Source: Leuconostoc inhae (GTDB lineage Bacteria; Bacillota; Bacilli; Lactobacillales; Lactobacillaceae). Taken from it: a stretch of 64,000 nucleotides of DNA. Positions within the stretch are counted from its first letter, which is position 1, and each line of letters begins with the position of its first letter. Below are positions 7,903 to 16,971 of the stretch, in pieces. The position numbers were made by a program, and so were the translations under genes. Where the stretch lies: contig NZ_BPKW01000005.1 of the NCBI RefSeq assembly GCF_019656015.1, forward strand, positions 1-64,000, read 5' to 3'. The notes below the pieces were generated by a model, which was given only the letters and a program-made list of their open reading frames with translations, was not told the DNA's origin and did no database searches.

Positions 7903-8550
7903 ATGGCAGAAATAAGTATAGATGGTGTATCAGTCGATGACATTTACAAACAAATGAAGACGCGGAATGTGGCAGGCACACAGGAAAAACTGGCACAAGC
8001 TCATGTTACGATTGCAGGATCAGGCGGTTTGGGTTCTAACATTGCGATTGCATTGGCACGTTCAGGCGTTGGCCATTTAACATTAATTGACTTTGATGTT
8101 GTTGATTATAGTAATTTGAACCGACAACAGTTTAAATTGAGTCAAGTTGGTGTGCCTAAAGTGATTGCTTTAAAGCAAAATATTTTAGAATTTAACCCGT
8201 TTATAGATATTACGACGGTGCAGACGCGAGTTACTTATGAAAACGTTGAAGAACTATTTGAGACGAGCGATGTTATCTGTGAGGCATTTGATGACCCAAC
8301 AAGTAAAGCGGTGATTTTGCAATCGGCACGTGAATTCTTTTCAGAAAAGCCGATTGTGATGGGAAATGGCTTGGCAGGTATACACAGTGCTAATAACATT
8401 GTTACCCGCAAAATGCGAGAAAATGTCTATATTTGTGGCGATCAAACAACGGCTGGGGTTGAAGGCCTGATGGCGCCACGTGTGATTATTTGTGCGGGAC
8501 ATCAAGCAAATATGATTTTACAGCTACTCGTCAATAAAATCGAAATCTAA
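7903..8550 (+). CDS. thiF: ThiF-family adenylyltransferase
   Basis: A 215-residue E1-like enzyme that activates the C-terminus of ThiS. The nucleotide-binding site is AGSGGLGSNIAIALARSG (about 40-57), followed by LIDFDVVDYSNLNRQQF, with Asp and Arg residues typical of E1 adenylation. It is short, as in the thiS-linked ThiF class of Firmicutes, and lacks a rhodanese domain. ATG 7903 is preferred because GAGGA lies about 8 nt upstream; earlier in-frame starts exist at 7885 and 7888. It lies between thiS and thiG. Confidence 0.9.
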   Translation: MAEISIDGVSVDDIYKQMKTRNVAGTQEKLAQAHVTIAGSGGLGSNIAIALARSGVGHLTLIDFDVVDYSNLNRQQFKLSQVGVPKVIALKQNILEFNPFIDITTVQTRVTYENVEELFETSDVICEAFDDPTSKAVILQSAREFFSEKPIVMGNGLAGIHSANNIVTRKMRENVYICGDQTTAGVEGLMAPRVIICAGHQANMILQLLVNKIEI

Positions 8551-8569
8551 TTTAAAAGGGAAAATAATA

Positions 8570-9351
8570 ATGGGACAGAATGATGATTTAATCATAGCAG
8601 GACACAAGTTTAGTTCTAGATTTATACTAGGATCAGGAAAATATTCGTACGACTTGATTGATTCTGCTATCAAGTATGCTGGTGCTCAGATTATTACGAT
8701 GGCGTTGCGCCGTTCGAATGCTGCAGCAGAAAATATTTTGGATTATATTCCAGATAATGTGACAATTCTACCAAACACTTCGGGGTGTCGTAATGCTGAA
8801 GAAACAATCCGAATGGCACGAATCGCGCGCGAACTTAGTGGTAGTGACTTTATTAAACTCGAAGTCATTCCGGATACAAAGTATTTGCTACCGGATGATT
8901 ATCAAACTTTAAAAGCGACTGAAGTGTTGGCAAATGAGGGATTTATTGTGATGCCCTACATGTTACCGGATTTGACGATTGCAAAGCAATTAGTGGATGC
9001 TGGTGCAGCGACTGTTATGCCACTAGGTGCACCAATTGGGACGAATAAAGGTTTGGCCAATAAAGATTTAATACAAATATTGATTGATGAAATCGATGTA
9101 CCAGTGATTATTGATGCAGGTATTGGTAAGCCAAGCCAAGCCAAGCAGCCGAAGCAATGGAAATGGGCGCTGATGCGATTATGGCAAATACAGCCATGGC
9201 CACAGCGGGTAATATACCGTTAATGTCTGAAGCCTTCAAATTAGCGATCGAAGCAGGACGGAAAGCCTATTTGGCCAAGCCAGGACGTGTGATTAATGGC
9301 AAAGCAGAGGCATCTTCTCCAACATCAGGTATTAGTCGTACAAAAGAATGA
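8570..9351 (+). pseudogene. thiG: Thiazole synthase, frameshifted
   Basis: ThiG makes the thiazole phosphate ring from deoxyxylulose phosphate, dehydroglycine and ThiS thiocarboxylate. The frame from 8570 matches ThiG through [14 protein letters not shown], including the Schiff-base Lys in DFIKLEVIPD. It is then lost and resumes in another frame as [20 protein letters not shown] to the natural end at 9351. The break is three copies of CCAAG at 9131-9145; two copies would restore a continuous protein of about 258 residues. The unshifted frame stops at 9223, removing the C-terminal phosphate-binding part of the barrel. A sequencing error cannot be excluded. Confidence 0.9.
9131..9145 (+). repeat. 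Pentanucleotide tandem repeat (CCAAG)3 in thiG
   Basis: Three perfect copies; the 5-nt unit shifts frame, and loss of one copy restores thiG. Slipped-strand mispairing is the likely origin. Confidence 0.9.
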
Positions 9352-10577
9352 CAACGACTAAAAAAGTAGCTGTTGATACTTATTGGCTCAAAATTGTAGC
9401 ACTAAATTTTTTTGGATGGGTATTTATTTATGCTGATCGTACAGTATTGAATCCGATTATGCCAGAAATTCAAAAGATCTTTGGCTTGAATAATGTCGCG
9501 TTAGGCATGATTTCTTCCGTGTTTTTTTTAACCTATACAGTCTCGCAAATACCTTTTGCTAAATTAGCCGACCGCGGTAATCAAAAGTGGCTTATTGGTC
9601 TAGGCTGTGTTTTTTTTGGAGTAATGACGGTTGTTTCAGGATTAGTCACCAGTTTTGGTTTGTTTTTAGTCTTACGTGCGTTAGTTGGCCTTGGTGAAGG
9701 GACGTTTTATGGCGCTTCTTTTGGTTTATCGTCACAAAATATACCTAACAAATATTTGACAATGGGTTTGGCAATTATTAATTCAGGTCAAGCAATTGGG
9801 CAAATTACTGGGACAATAATATCAAGTTACGTTGTGTTACAGTATCATATGCACTGGTCTTTACCATTTATTATTGTTGGCATACCAACGATAATTGTGG
9901 GTATTATGTATTTAACTGTGGTTAAACATACCCATTATTCGTTAAAAAATCGAATAGATAGGTCACAATCAAAGACGATTCATCACAAAATACATACTAC
10001 TCGTGCCTTATTTACAAAGCAGTTAATAGTCACCTATGTTATGCTATTTGCATCAATTTATGGTCAAATCACAATGCTGACTTGGTTACCTTTATTTTTA
10101 ACGACTTATCGACATGTTAGTGGATCTAATGTTGGTTGGATTGCTTCAATTGTGCCTTTTATTGCTGTACCAAGTGCGTTAATTTTTGCAAGATTAAACG
10201 ATAGAATCACTAACGCCAGACATTTACTTTTGATTCTTGTCCCTATTTCGAGTTTGTCACTTGTGATGGGAATGGTAAGTAATAGTCATATTGTGTTAGT
10301 TGTATCGCTTATTGTCTATGGTGTAACTGGGAAAATGACAATTGATCCTATTTTATTGTATACAGTGAAAAAAAACGCCCCCGATCATCAATTAGCGACA
10401 ACATTTGGTGTCTATAATTTTTTTGGTATGATAGCCTCAATTTTAGCACCAACCATCATGGGATTTTTGATGGATTGGACGGGTAGTATGGTGATGGGAT
10501 TTTATTTATCAGCAATATTACTACTTGTTGGCGTAGTTATGTTTAGTTTAACAATTTCTGAAAAAAGAAGTGTATAG
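9348..10577 (+). CDS. MFS transporter, possible thiamine-related substrate
   Basis: A 409-residue, about 12-helix major facilitator protein of the ACS/sugar-phosphate type. Near the N-terminus [13 protein letters not shown] and, after helix 2, [11 protein letters not shown] (the MFS A-loop signature) are visible. The ATG overlaps the thiG stop (ATGA), so it is cotranslated in the TPP-riboswitch operon. This context suggests uptake of thiamine, a thiamine precursor or a breakdown product, but the family alone does not say so. Confidence 0.85.
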   Translation: MTTTKKVAVDTYWLKIVALNFFGWVFIYADRTVLNPIMPEIQKIFGLNNVALGMISSVFFLTYTVSQIPFAKLADRGNQKWLIGLGCVFFGVMTVVSGLVTSFGLFLVLRALVGLGEGTFYGASFGLSSQNIPNKYLTMGLAIINSGQAIGQITGTIISSYVVLQYHMHWSLPFIIVGIPTIIVGIMYLTVVKHTHYSLKNRIDRSQSKTIHHKIHTTRALFTKQLIVTYVMLFASIYGQITMLTWLPLFLTTYRHVSGSNVGWIASIVPFIAVPSALIFARLNDRITNARHLLLILVPISSLSLVMGMVSNSHIVLVVSLIVYGVTGKMTIDPILLYTVKKNAPDHQLATTFGVYNFFGMIASILAPTIMGFLMDWTGSMVMGFYLSAILLLVGVVMFSLTISEKRSV

Positions 10578-10580
10578 CGT

Positions 10581-11792
10581 ATGGATAATGAAAAATTAAT
10601 GACACTATTGCATGAATTTAAACAATTGGGGGCTACGCCGATGGGCGGGGTCACCCGATGTGTTTATGATGATAATTGGTCATTAGCGCAAAAAAAATAT
10701 GTTGCAGTGGCTAACGATTACGGCTTGTATTGTTTTTGTGACAAAATGGGGACTATTTATGCCGCAACAAGTGATCATATTAGTCATAAACCAGTTATTT
10801 TGACGGGATCTCACATAGATACGGTGGTAAACGGGGGTTGGTTAGATGGCATTTACGGTGTTGTGTCTAGTGTTTTAGCTGTTGGACAATTGTTTCAGCA
10901 ATTTGGGACACCGAAAATACCGTTGTGTGCTGTTTCTTTTTCTGAAGAAGAGGGCTCACGGTTTGATGCCACCTTTACAGGCTCACGTTATCTGACACAT
11001 CAATTGGATGATGCTGTTTTTAACTTAAAAGATCACATGGGTACAACGTTTAACCAAGAGCGGGAAAATCGCGTGACTGAATTAAGACAAGTGGTGCCGG
11101 TAGGGAGACCTAATTTTAAAATTAGGTCATATATTGAATTGCATATTGAGCAAGGTAATACATTAGAACAATCGCCGGCTAACATTGCCGTTGTGACAGA
11201 CATTGTTGGGCAAAAACGACTACTGATAACAACAAAAGGTATCAGCAATCACGCAGGAACAACTCAAATGTTAGGACGCGTTGATGCCATGCAAAAAGCC
11301 GTTAAATTGATGACTCAAATCTATTCATCTTTGGGGCTGATGAAAGGGTTACGATTTACAATCGGAAAAATCATTGCTTTCCCAAATGTAGCGAATGTTA
11401 TACCAGAAAAAGTTGATATAGCATTAGACATCAGGCACATAGATCAGAATTTGTTGGATCACGCTTTTGAGAAGGTGACCCAGATCATTAATGCTGTTGG
11501 GGCAACTTATCGTTTAACAACAAATGTTGTAGCAACGCCTATGGATTATCAGTTACAACAACAAGTAATTCGTAGTATGAAACAAGAAAAATTAGTGGGG
11601 GAAAGATTGTTTTCAGGCGCAGGTCACGATGCACAAGTCATAGCAAATGGTAAGGTGCCCAGTGTGATGATTTTTGTGCCAAGTCAAGATGGGGTTAGTC
11701 ATGTGCCACAAGAAAATACGGCTGAGTCAGACCTTTTAGCAGGTCAGCGTGTGTTACAGAGATCGTTATATGATTTAGCCTATTGTAATTGA
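10581..11792 (+). CDS. M20-family amidohydrolase (carbamoylase/allantoate type)
   Basis: A 403-residue metal hydrolase like N-carbamoyl-L-amino-acid hydrolase (HyuC) and allantoate amidohydrolase (AllC). The two-metal site is visible: SHIDTVVNGGWLDG (His, Asp), SEEEGSRF (Glu pair), IELHIEQG (His) and SGAGHDAQ with the C-terminal SHVPQEN His. It removes carbamoyl, formyl or similar groups from amines. It begins 3 nt after the MFS gene, at the end of the TPP-controlled operon. By analogy with the M20 enzyme YlmB in Bacillus, it may deformylate or hydrolyse a pyrimidine thiamine-degradation product; this is inference. Confidence 0.88.
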   Translation: MDNEKLMTLLHEFKQLGATPMGGVTRCVYDDNWSLAQKKYVAVANDYGLYCFCDKMGTIYAATSDHISHKPVILTGSHIDTVVNGGWLDGIYGVVSSVLAVGQLFQQFGTPKIPLCAVSFSEEEGSRFDATFTGSRYLTHQLDDAVFNLKDHMGTTFNQERENRVTELRQVVPVGRPNFKIRSYIELHIEQGNTLEQSPANIAVVTDIVGQKRLLITTKGISNHAGTTQMLGRVDAMQKAVKLMTQIYSSLGLMKGLRFTIGKIIAFPNVANVIPEKVDIALDIRHIDQNLLDHAFEKVTQIINAVGATYRLTTNVVATPMDYQLQQQVIRSMKQEKLVGERLFSGAGHDAQVIANGKVPSVMIFVPSQDGVSHVPQENTAESDLLAGQRVLQRSLYDLAYCN

Positions 11793-11804
11793 TGTACGGG
11801 TTAG

Positions 11805-11832
11805 AAAGTTCACGTCACAAGTGGACTTTTTT
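11805..11832 (+). terminator. Terminator of the thi operon
   Basis: AAAGTTCAC (11805-11813) pairs with GTGGACTTT (11821-11829), followed by T residues. Confidence 0.85.
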
Positions 11833-12006
11833 AGTATAGATATAATAGCAATTGGGTGAAATAACAAAAATATGATAAACTAAAAGATATTATTGCTACC
11901 TTGTTCACATATGACATCGGATATTAATTATCTAACACTATAAACAAGAGGGCATCATGAGGAGACGTGTTTAAAGCACGTCAGAAATAACTGGGGGAAA
12001 TTGATT

Positions 12007-13632
12007 ATGACATTTAATAACAGGACGATATCTGTTGGCATTTTTGGGGGTAAAATCCAAACAAACAAGGCTTTTTTAAAGACAATATTAGTCCTATTTG
12101 TAGCAATAATTATGATTAATTTTAATCATATGACAGCACATGCTGACACGATATCACAGTCACCTTTAAAAGTTGAAAATGGCGTATTATATGGTTTTTC
12201 AGATGGGAAACCGCAACATATTGGGGCGACAGTAGTTATTCCGAGTAATGTGACGAGTATTGCTAATACAGCCTTTTATAATCAAGGTATTGGACGTGTT
12301 GATTTTAGCACGGCGACTAAATTAAAATCTATTGGCGATTTCGCCTTTGCTAAAAACCATTTGAGCACTGTTAATTATCCTAATCTTGATGATAATAATT
12401 TGGGATGGTATATATTTTATGATAATGCTATTAATTCAGTGACATTTGCCAATGGGGTAACGCACATTAATGATGGGGCATTTGCCAAAAATGTGAACCT
12501 TACAGCAATTAGTTTACCTTCAACTATCACAGCGATAGGCGATTGGGCTTTTTCTGGGGATCGTTTAAGTAACATTGATTTAACAACGATTAAAGATACT
12601 AATGATTTAAATGTTGGCTCAGGAGCATTCTATGGTAATCAAGCATCACGTGTTGCTGTTCTACCAAACAAGCGCTTAAACAGCAGTGGCAAGCAACCAA
12701 TTCGTTGGTATGGTTATGAAGCGTTTGGCCAAAATACTGGCCAAGCCAACAAGATAGCCAATCAATATGCGCTAAAACACCAAGCATATGGCACGGGCAC
12801 ACCAGGAAATATCAATGCGGCTAACAGTTTTACCTATGATACTCAGAATCCTTCTGTGATTACAGGCGTCAAGTCCGGGGTGACAACGCTTGGTAAAACG
12901 ATTGTTATACCAGCTAACGTAACGAAAATAGCTGACAATGCGTTTAAATCATTAGGAATCGTGGCAGTTGATTTTTCTAAAGCAGCAAAGCTGAAACAAA
13001 TCGGCAATTTTGCGTTCTATGATAATCAAATTTCAAATACGTTAACACTTCCTAATCGTTTGAATCCTGACATATCAGGTATTGGCTGGTATGCTTTTGC
13101 CTCGAATAATATTTCAAAAATTAACTTGCCAAATAACAATATGACGGCGTTAAATGATTTCATTTTTGCTAGTAATCAGTTAAGTGGTATTGATTTACCC
13201 AATACCTTGCAATCAATGGGGGATGGGACCTTTTTAGACAATCAAATAAAAGATGTGGCGCTACCATCAAGTTTACAACGCGTCGGTTCTGGTAGTTTTG
13301 TAGGTAACTTATTTAATCAGCAAAGATCAATCGCATTGACTGATGCTGTTAATCAAATGCCATCGGAAAAAGATTTTTCTGCTGTTTTGTACCCTTTTGG
13401 TGCCACAACTAGTCAGGCTAAAAGTCCAATAAAAAAGCGTTTTATGAAGATGCCAAATGGTGAGTGGCAGTACTTAGGCAATAAGGGTCTACCATTAACT
13501 GGACAACAGATTATTGACGGTCATACGTATTACTTTAATCCAGATGGGACACAGGTTAAAGGATATTCAGTTACCTTTAAGGATGGTAGTGTACATCAGT
13601 TTGACGCTAACAGTGGCGATAAATTAAATTAA
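12007..13632 (+). CDS. Secreted BspA-like leucine-rich-repeat surface protein
   Basis: A 541-residue exported protein. A long signal peptide (about 1-47, ending AHADT) is followed by two blocks of BspA/Treponema-type leucine-rich repeats (about 60-245 and 280-450), recognised by repeated units such as KLKSIGDFAFAKNHL, KLKQIGNFAFYDNQI and SLPSTITAIGDWAF. The C-terminus (about 478-541) carries glucan/choline-binding-like repeats: GEWQYLGNKGLPLTGQ and GHTYYFNPDGTQVKG. No sortase motif, so retention is probably by these repeats. ATG 12007 is chosen over TTG 12001 because GGGGG at 11993-11997 is well spaced from it. Likely adhesion or host/polysaccharide binding. Confidence 0.85.
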   Translation: MTFNNRTISVGIFGGKIQTNKAFLKTILVLFVAIIMINFNHMTAHADTISQSPLKVENGVLYGFSDGKPQHIGATVVIPSNVTSIANTAFYNQGIGRVDFSTATKLKSIGDFAFAKNHLSTVNYPNLDDNNLGWYIFYDNAINSVTFANGVTHINDGAFAKNVNLTAISLPSTITAIGDWAFSGDRLSNIDLTTIKDTNDLNVGSGAFYGNQASRVAVLPNKRLNSSGKQPIRWYGYEAFGQNTGQANKIANQYALKHQAYGTGTPGNINAANSFTYDTQNPSVITGVKSGVTTLGKTIVIPANVTKIADNAFKSLGIVAVDFSKAAKLKQIGNFAFYDNQISNTLTLPNRLNPDISGIGWYAFASNNISKINLPNNNMTALNDFIFASNQLSGIDLPNTLQSMGDGTFLDNQIKDVALPSSLQRVGSGSFVGNLFNQQRSIALTDAVNQMPSEKDFSAVLYPFGATTSQAKSPIKKRFMKMPNGEWQYLGNKGLPLTGQQIIDGHTYYFNPDGTQVKGYSVTFKDGSVHQFDANSGDKLN

Positions 13633-13652
13633 AGCAGTAGACGCTGTGCTAG

Positions 13653-13698
13653 CCTCTAACCAACCAATTCATTAGCGAGTTTATTGGTTAGGGGTTTT
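13653..13698 (+). terminator. Terminator of the LRR protein gene
   Basis: CCTCTAACCA 13653-13662 pairs with TGGTTAGGGG 13685-13694, then TTTT. Confidence 0.85.
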
Positions 13699-13751
13699 AC
13701 TCTATTGTTTGATGCGTCAGTTTAATGATAAAAGCATGATAGTTTACGCCG

Positions 13752-13780
13752 TTGACAATTTTATTAAATTAGGTCATACT
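13752..13780 (+). promoter_or_regulatory. Promoter of fabI
   Basis: TTGACA 13752-13757, 17-nt spacer, CATACT 13775-13780. Confidence 0.7.
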
Positions 13781-13818
13781 TTATATAATAAAATTTAAAA
13801 TTAAGAGGTGTTTTGACC

Positions 13819-14574
13819 ATGGGCTTTTTAGATAATAAAAAAATTATCATTATGGGGGTAGCAAATAAAAGTAGTTTAGCTTTTGGTTGTATGCAAGCAG
13901 TTATCAATCAAGGTGGCCAAGTTATTTTAACTTATCAAAATGATCGTATGAAGCGCAGTTTAGACCGATTCGTTGATGATTCAGTTTTAAAAGTTGAATG
14001 TGATGTCTCTAAGCCGGAAAATATAGAAGCTGCCTTTACAACTATTGTTCAAAAAGTTGGCAAAGTTGATGGTATTGTCCATGCGATTGCCTATGCTGAA
14101 AAGAGTGATTTAGATAATAAAGTTACTGATGGCACACTTGCCAGCTTTTCACTAGCTCAAAATATCAGTGTCTATTCATTAATCGCAGCTGCTAAGTATG
14201 GTCGTGAAATTATGAATGACAATAGTTCAATCGTAACCCTCACTTATATGGGATCTGAAAGAGCTATACCTAACTACAATGTTATGGGCATTGCTAAAGC
14301 AGGTCTTGAATCAGCAGTTCGCTACTTGGCGCGTGATTTAGCTGACAAAAATATTCGCGTTAACGCTATCTCAGCGGGTGCTGTTAAAACATTAGCCGTT
14401 ACTGGTGTTAAAAGTCATAATGATTTAATTAGAATCTCAGATGAACGTACTGTTGATGGTGTTGGCGTAACGATTGAAGAAGTTGGCAATACAGCGGCAT
14501 TCTTGTTAAGCTCGATTGCTAGCGGCATCGTTGGTGATACCATATACGTTGATAAAGGGACTCACCTTATTTAA
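13819..14574 (+). CDS. fabI: Enoyl-ACP reductase FabI
   Basis: A 252-residue short-chain dehydrogenase of the FabI type that reduces trans-2-enoyl-ACP with NAD(P)H in fatty acid elongation. The N-terminal nucleotide loop is GVANKSSLAFG, and the active site is Y-x6-K within NYNVMGIAKAG. YMGSERAIPNYN is typical of FabI, not of other SDRs. ATG 13819 is about 8 nt after AGAGGTG. The gene is monocistronic, away from any fab cluster, between its own promoter and a strong bidirectional terminator. Confidence 0.93.
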   Translation: MGFLDNKKIIIMGVANKSSLAFGCMQAVINQGGQVILTYQNDRMKRSLDRFVDDSVLKVECDVSKPENIEAAFTTIVQKVGKVDGIVHAIAYAEKSDLDNKVTDGTLASFSLAQNISVYSLIAAAKYGREIMNDNSSIVTLTYMGSERAIPNYNVMGIAKAGLESAVRYLARDLADKNIRVNAISAGAVKTLAVTGVKSHNDLIRISDERTVDGVGVTIEEVGNTAAFLLSSIASGIVGDTIYVDKGTHLI

Positions 14575-14656
14575 TTTAGTTGCCAGTAGGTCAGTAGTAA
14601 AGCAGACTGATTGGTCTCTAATGCTTGCGGTTAGCTTGTCACTTTACAATTTAATT

Positions 14657-14708
14657 AAAAAAGCATATCATGGGCGAAATTATTTTTGTCCCCATGATAT
14701 GCTTTTTT
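14657..14708. terminator. Bidirectional terminator between fabI and yeiH
   Basis: AAAAAAGCATATCATGGG (14657-14674 region) pairs with CCCATGATATGCTTTTTT (14691-14708), with A and T runs on both sides. Confidence 0.92.
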
Positions 14709-14721
14709 GATATCAAAACGA

Positions 14722-15720
14722 TTAATTAGATAAAAGATGAATTAAGATGACTGCTAGGATGACCTGTACAGCACCGGTCACTAGTCCATAGGTTAAGAAT
14801 TTGCCACCAGATTTTTTAATTGTGGCAACTTTAAGATTTAAACCAATTCCTGCTAAGTTAACGACACCAGTAAAACTAGAAATGGTTTTGGCACCACTAT
14901 TAACGAGGTTTGGTAATGAAATGAAACTGTTCACACAGAGTAAGATCACAAAGGCAATAATGAACCAAGGAATTTTAATGCCCTTACTAGGCGCCGCAAT
15001 TTGATTATTAGTATCGTCTTTTTGCGCCATCTTTGCAAATATTAAGACAACGACAGTGAGTAAAATAATGCGTAACATTTTAAATAGGGTAGCATAAGTG
15101 ACGACGGTTGGGTTAATCAAAGCAGCAGTACCAACAACTTGGCCAACTGACTGTACGACGCCACCAACTAATGCACCAAGCAGTAAATTGTTGTTACCAA
15201 CTAAGTAAGGGCCAATAACAGGTAGCACAAGAAGTAGTACGACACCAGTTAAGCTAACTGTTGCTACAGTCGTTCGACGTTGATCATCAGTTGCGCCAAT
15301 TGCAGGTGACACTGATGCAATAGCACTTGACCCACAAACAGCGTTACCAGCACCCATTAACATGGCGGACTGTTTTGATACCTTAAATATACGGCCACCT
15401 AACCAAAGGACAATAACAATTGTCAGAGCCATTTGAATTAAGATGAATAATAGACCATTAATACCTAATTTTTCTATTGTACGTAATGTTACTGTTAGAC
15501 CCATTAAGGCAATACCAATTTCAATTGGGAATTTTTCAGCCCATTTCATACCTGGTGCCCATGTCGCACCTGTTAAAACAGTATTCCCAAGTAATATACC
15601 AAGTAACATGGCAATGGCTTCGGCACCTAAAAACGGTAACCATATCGCTAAAATTTTAGCGACGATTGATAAAATAACGGTAGCAATAATACCGTTTAAC
15701 ATGTTAGCTTTTATTCTCAC
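14722..15720 (-). CDS. YeiH-family membrane protein (putative sulfate exporter)
   Basis: A 332-residue, roughly ten-helix membrane protein of the UPF0324/YeiH family (Pfam Cons_hypoth698). Characteristic segments are GILLGNTVL, FPIEIGIALMGLTVTL, AGNAVCGSSAIASVSPAIGA and GGVVQSVGQVVGTA. Members are annotated as putative sulfate or sulfonate exporters, with little direct proof. It is divergent from a LysR regulator, the arrangement found with YeiH/YeiE, so that regulator probably controls it. Confidence 0.88.
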   Translation of the reverse strand: MRIKANMLNGIIATVILSIVAKILAIWLPFLGAEAIAMLLGILLGNTVLTGATWAPGMKWAEKFPIEIGIALMGLTVTLRTIEKLGINGLLFILIQMALTIVIVLWLGGRIFKVSKQSAMLMGAGNAVCGSSAIASVSPAIGATDDQRRTTVATVSLTGVVLLLVLPVIGPYLVGNNNLLLGALVGGVVQSVGQVVGTAALINPTVVTYATLFKMLRIILLTVVVLIFAKMAQKDDTNNQIAAPSKGIKIPWFIIAFVILLCVNSFISLPNLVNSGAKTISSFTGVVNLAGIGLNLKVATIKKSGGKFLTYGLVTGAVQVILAVILIHLLSN

Positions 15721-15826
15721 AACTATTCTCCTAAATTACCCAATATTTTTTCGTTAATTCTTATGCTACGCGTTTATTTGCTATTTGTAAAATAAATGTT
15801 TATAATATATTCAATTAATAAACATA

Positions 15827-16666
15827 ATGGATAGGTCAATGCTTAAACTAATAAAAACATTTATTGCTGTGTATGAAACAAGATCCTTTTCCAAAGCAGC
15901 AGATCAACTTTTTATCTCGCAACCAACAGTTAGCGTTCATATTAAGCAGTTAGAAGAACAATTGCATGTCAAATTATTTGACCGTAACGGGCGTATGTTT
16001 TTATCACCGACATTAAATGCGCGTCGGTTTTATCAACATGCGACACAATTACTCGATGATTGGCAAGAAGCCACATCTAGTTTAGATTTAACAACAGGAA
16101 ATACGCGTACAAGTATTAGTATTGGCGCCTCACAAACGACGGCGACTGTTTTATTGCCCAAAATTATAGCACAATTATCAAAATCAGCGCTTAACAGCAT
16201 AAATTTAAAAGTTGAAATGCATAATTCGGAAGAAATCTTGGCTGGGGTATTGAATAAGCAATTTGATTTAGGTTTTATTGAAAAGCCTATCACAAATGAT
16301 TTTATTTTACGCCGTACATTGGCTAAAGATCAACTGGTATTAGCAGGAAATCTTGATTCTGACACGTGGCTCGTGAGAGAAAAAGGATCAGGCGTTTACC
16401 ATTACATGCAACAATATTTCAAACAACAAAATATTGTACCAGAACACTTTTTAACGATTACGAATAATGATATCATTGTCAAAATGCTGTCAGAAAATAT
16501 TGGTAAATCTATTGTCAGTAGTCAAACATTACCAAAAAATGTGCCATTTAAAAAGCTACCAGATAGTTTTAATCGTGATTTTTATTTAATTAATCACCAA
16601 CATAATAATCGCCCTGAGATTCAGGATTTTATTGTGACTTTAGAAAAAATTGCTAAAAAAATTTGA
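15827..16666 (+). CDS. LysR-family transcriptional regulator
   Basis: A 279-residue regulator. The N-terminal winged helix-turn-helix (about 1-60) contains SFSKAADQLFISQPTVSVHI, followed by a linker helix and a periplasmic-binding-like effector domain (about 90-279). It is of the CysL/YeiE type by context and is divergent from the yeiH-like gene across a 106-nt shared promoter region. No good Shine-Dalgarno precedes the ATG at 15827, so translation may be weak. The effector is unknown. Confidence 0.88.
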   Translation: MDRSMLKLIKTFIAVYETRSFSKAADQLFISQPTVSVHIKQLEEQLHVKLFDRNGRMFLSPTLNARRFYQHATQLLDDWQEATSSLDLTTGNTRTSISIGASQTTATVLLPKIIAQLSKSALNSINLKVEMHNSEEILAGVLNKQFDLGFIEKPITNDFILRRTLAKDQLVLAGNLDSDTWLVREKGSGVYHYMQQYFKQQNIVPEHFLTITNNDIIVKMLSENIGKSIVSSQTLPKNVPFKKLPDSFNRDFYLINHQHNNRPEIQDFIVTLEKIAKKI

Positions 16667-16806
16667 ACGATGTCAGTTAGTTGCTAATTCAGTTAACATG
16701 ACAATATGTGGTATCAATTAAACATATCAGGCGAATAAGTGACATTTTGGTATTGTTCGGATAGAAAGGTGCTACAATGGGGAAGTCAATATGACAAATA
16801 AAAAAA

Positions 16807-16926
16807 GGGGTAGATATCTGCGCGTTAAGTGTGAGGGAGACGGAATGTGATCCTTCAACGAAATAAAAAATGCTATGTGGTAAAACCATGTTGTAATTTT
16901 TTGTGCGATGCAGATATCACATTCAC
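16807..16926 (+). ncRNA. THF (folate) riboswitch
   Basis: Matches the folT/folE tetrahydrofolate class: GCGTTAAGTGTG (16822-16833), GGAATGTGATCC and CAACGAA, then a variable hairpin and the distal strand GCAGATATCAC, which closes the outer helix with ATATCTGC at 16814-16821. Just downstream, CTCC (16950-16953) can pair with GGAG (16958-16961) of the folT ribosome site, a likely translational off-state. It precedes folT. Confidence 0.88.
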
Positions 16927-16971
16927 CAATATATGTTTTGCGGTGAGCGCTCCACTCGGAGGTTCAGAACT

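Noticed and set aside
16689-16889. Minus-strand open frame over the THF riboswitch
   Set aside because: The conserved aptamer sequence on the plus strand explains this region.
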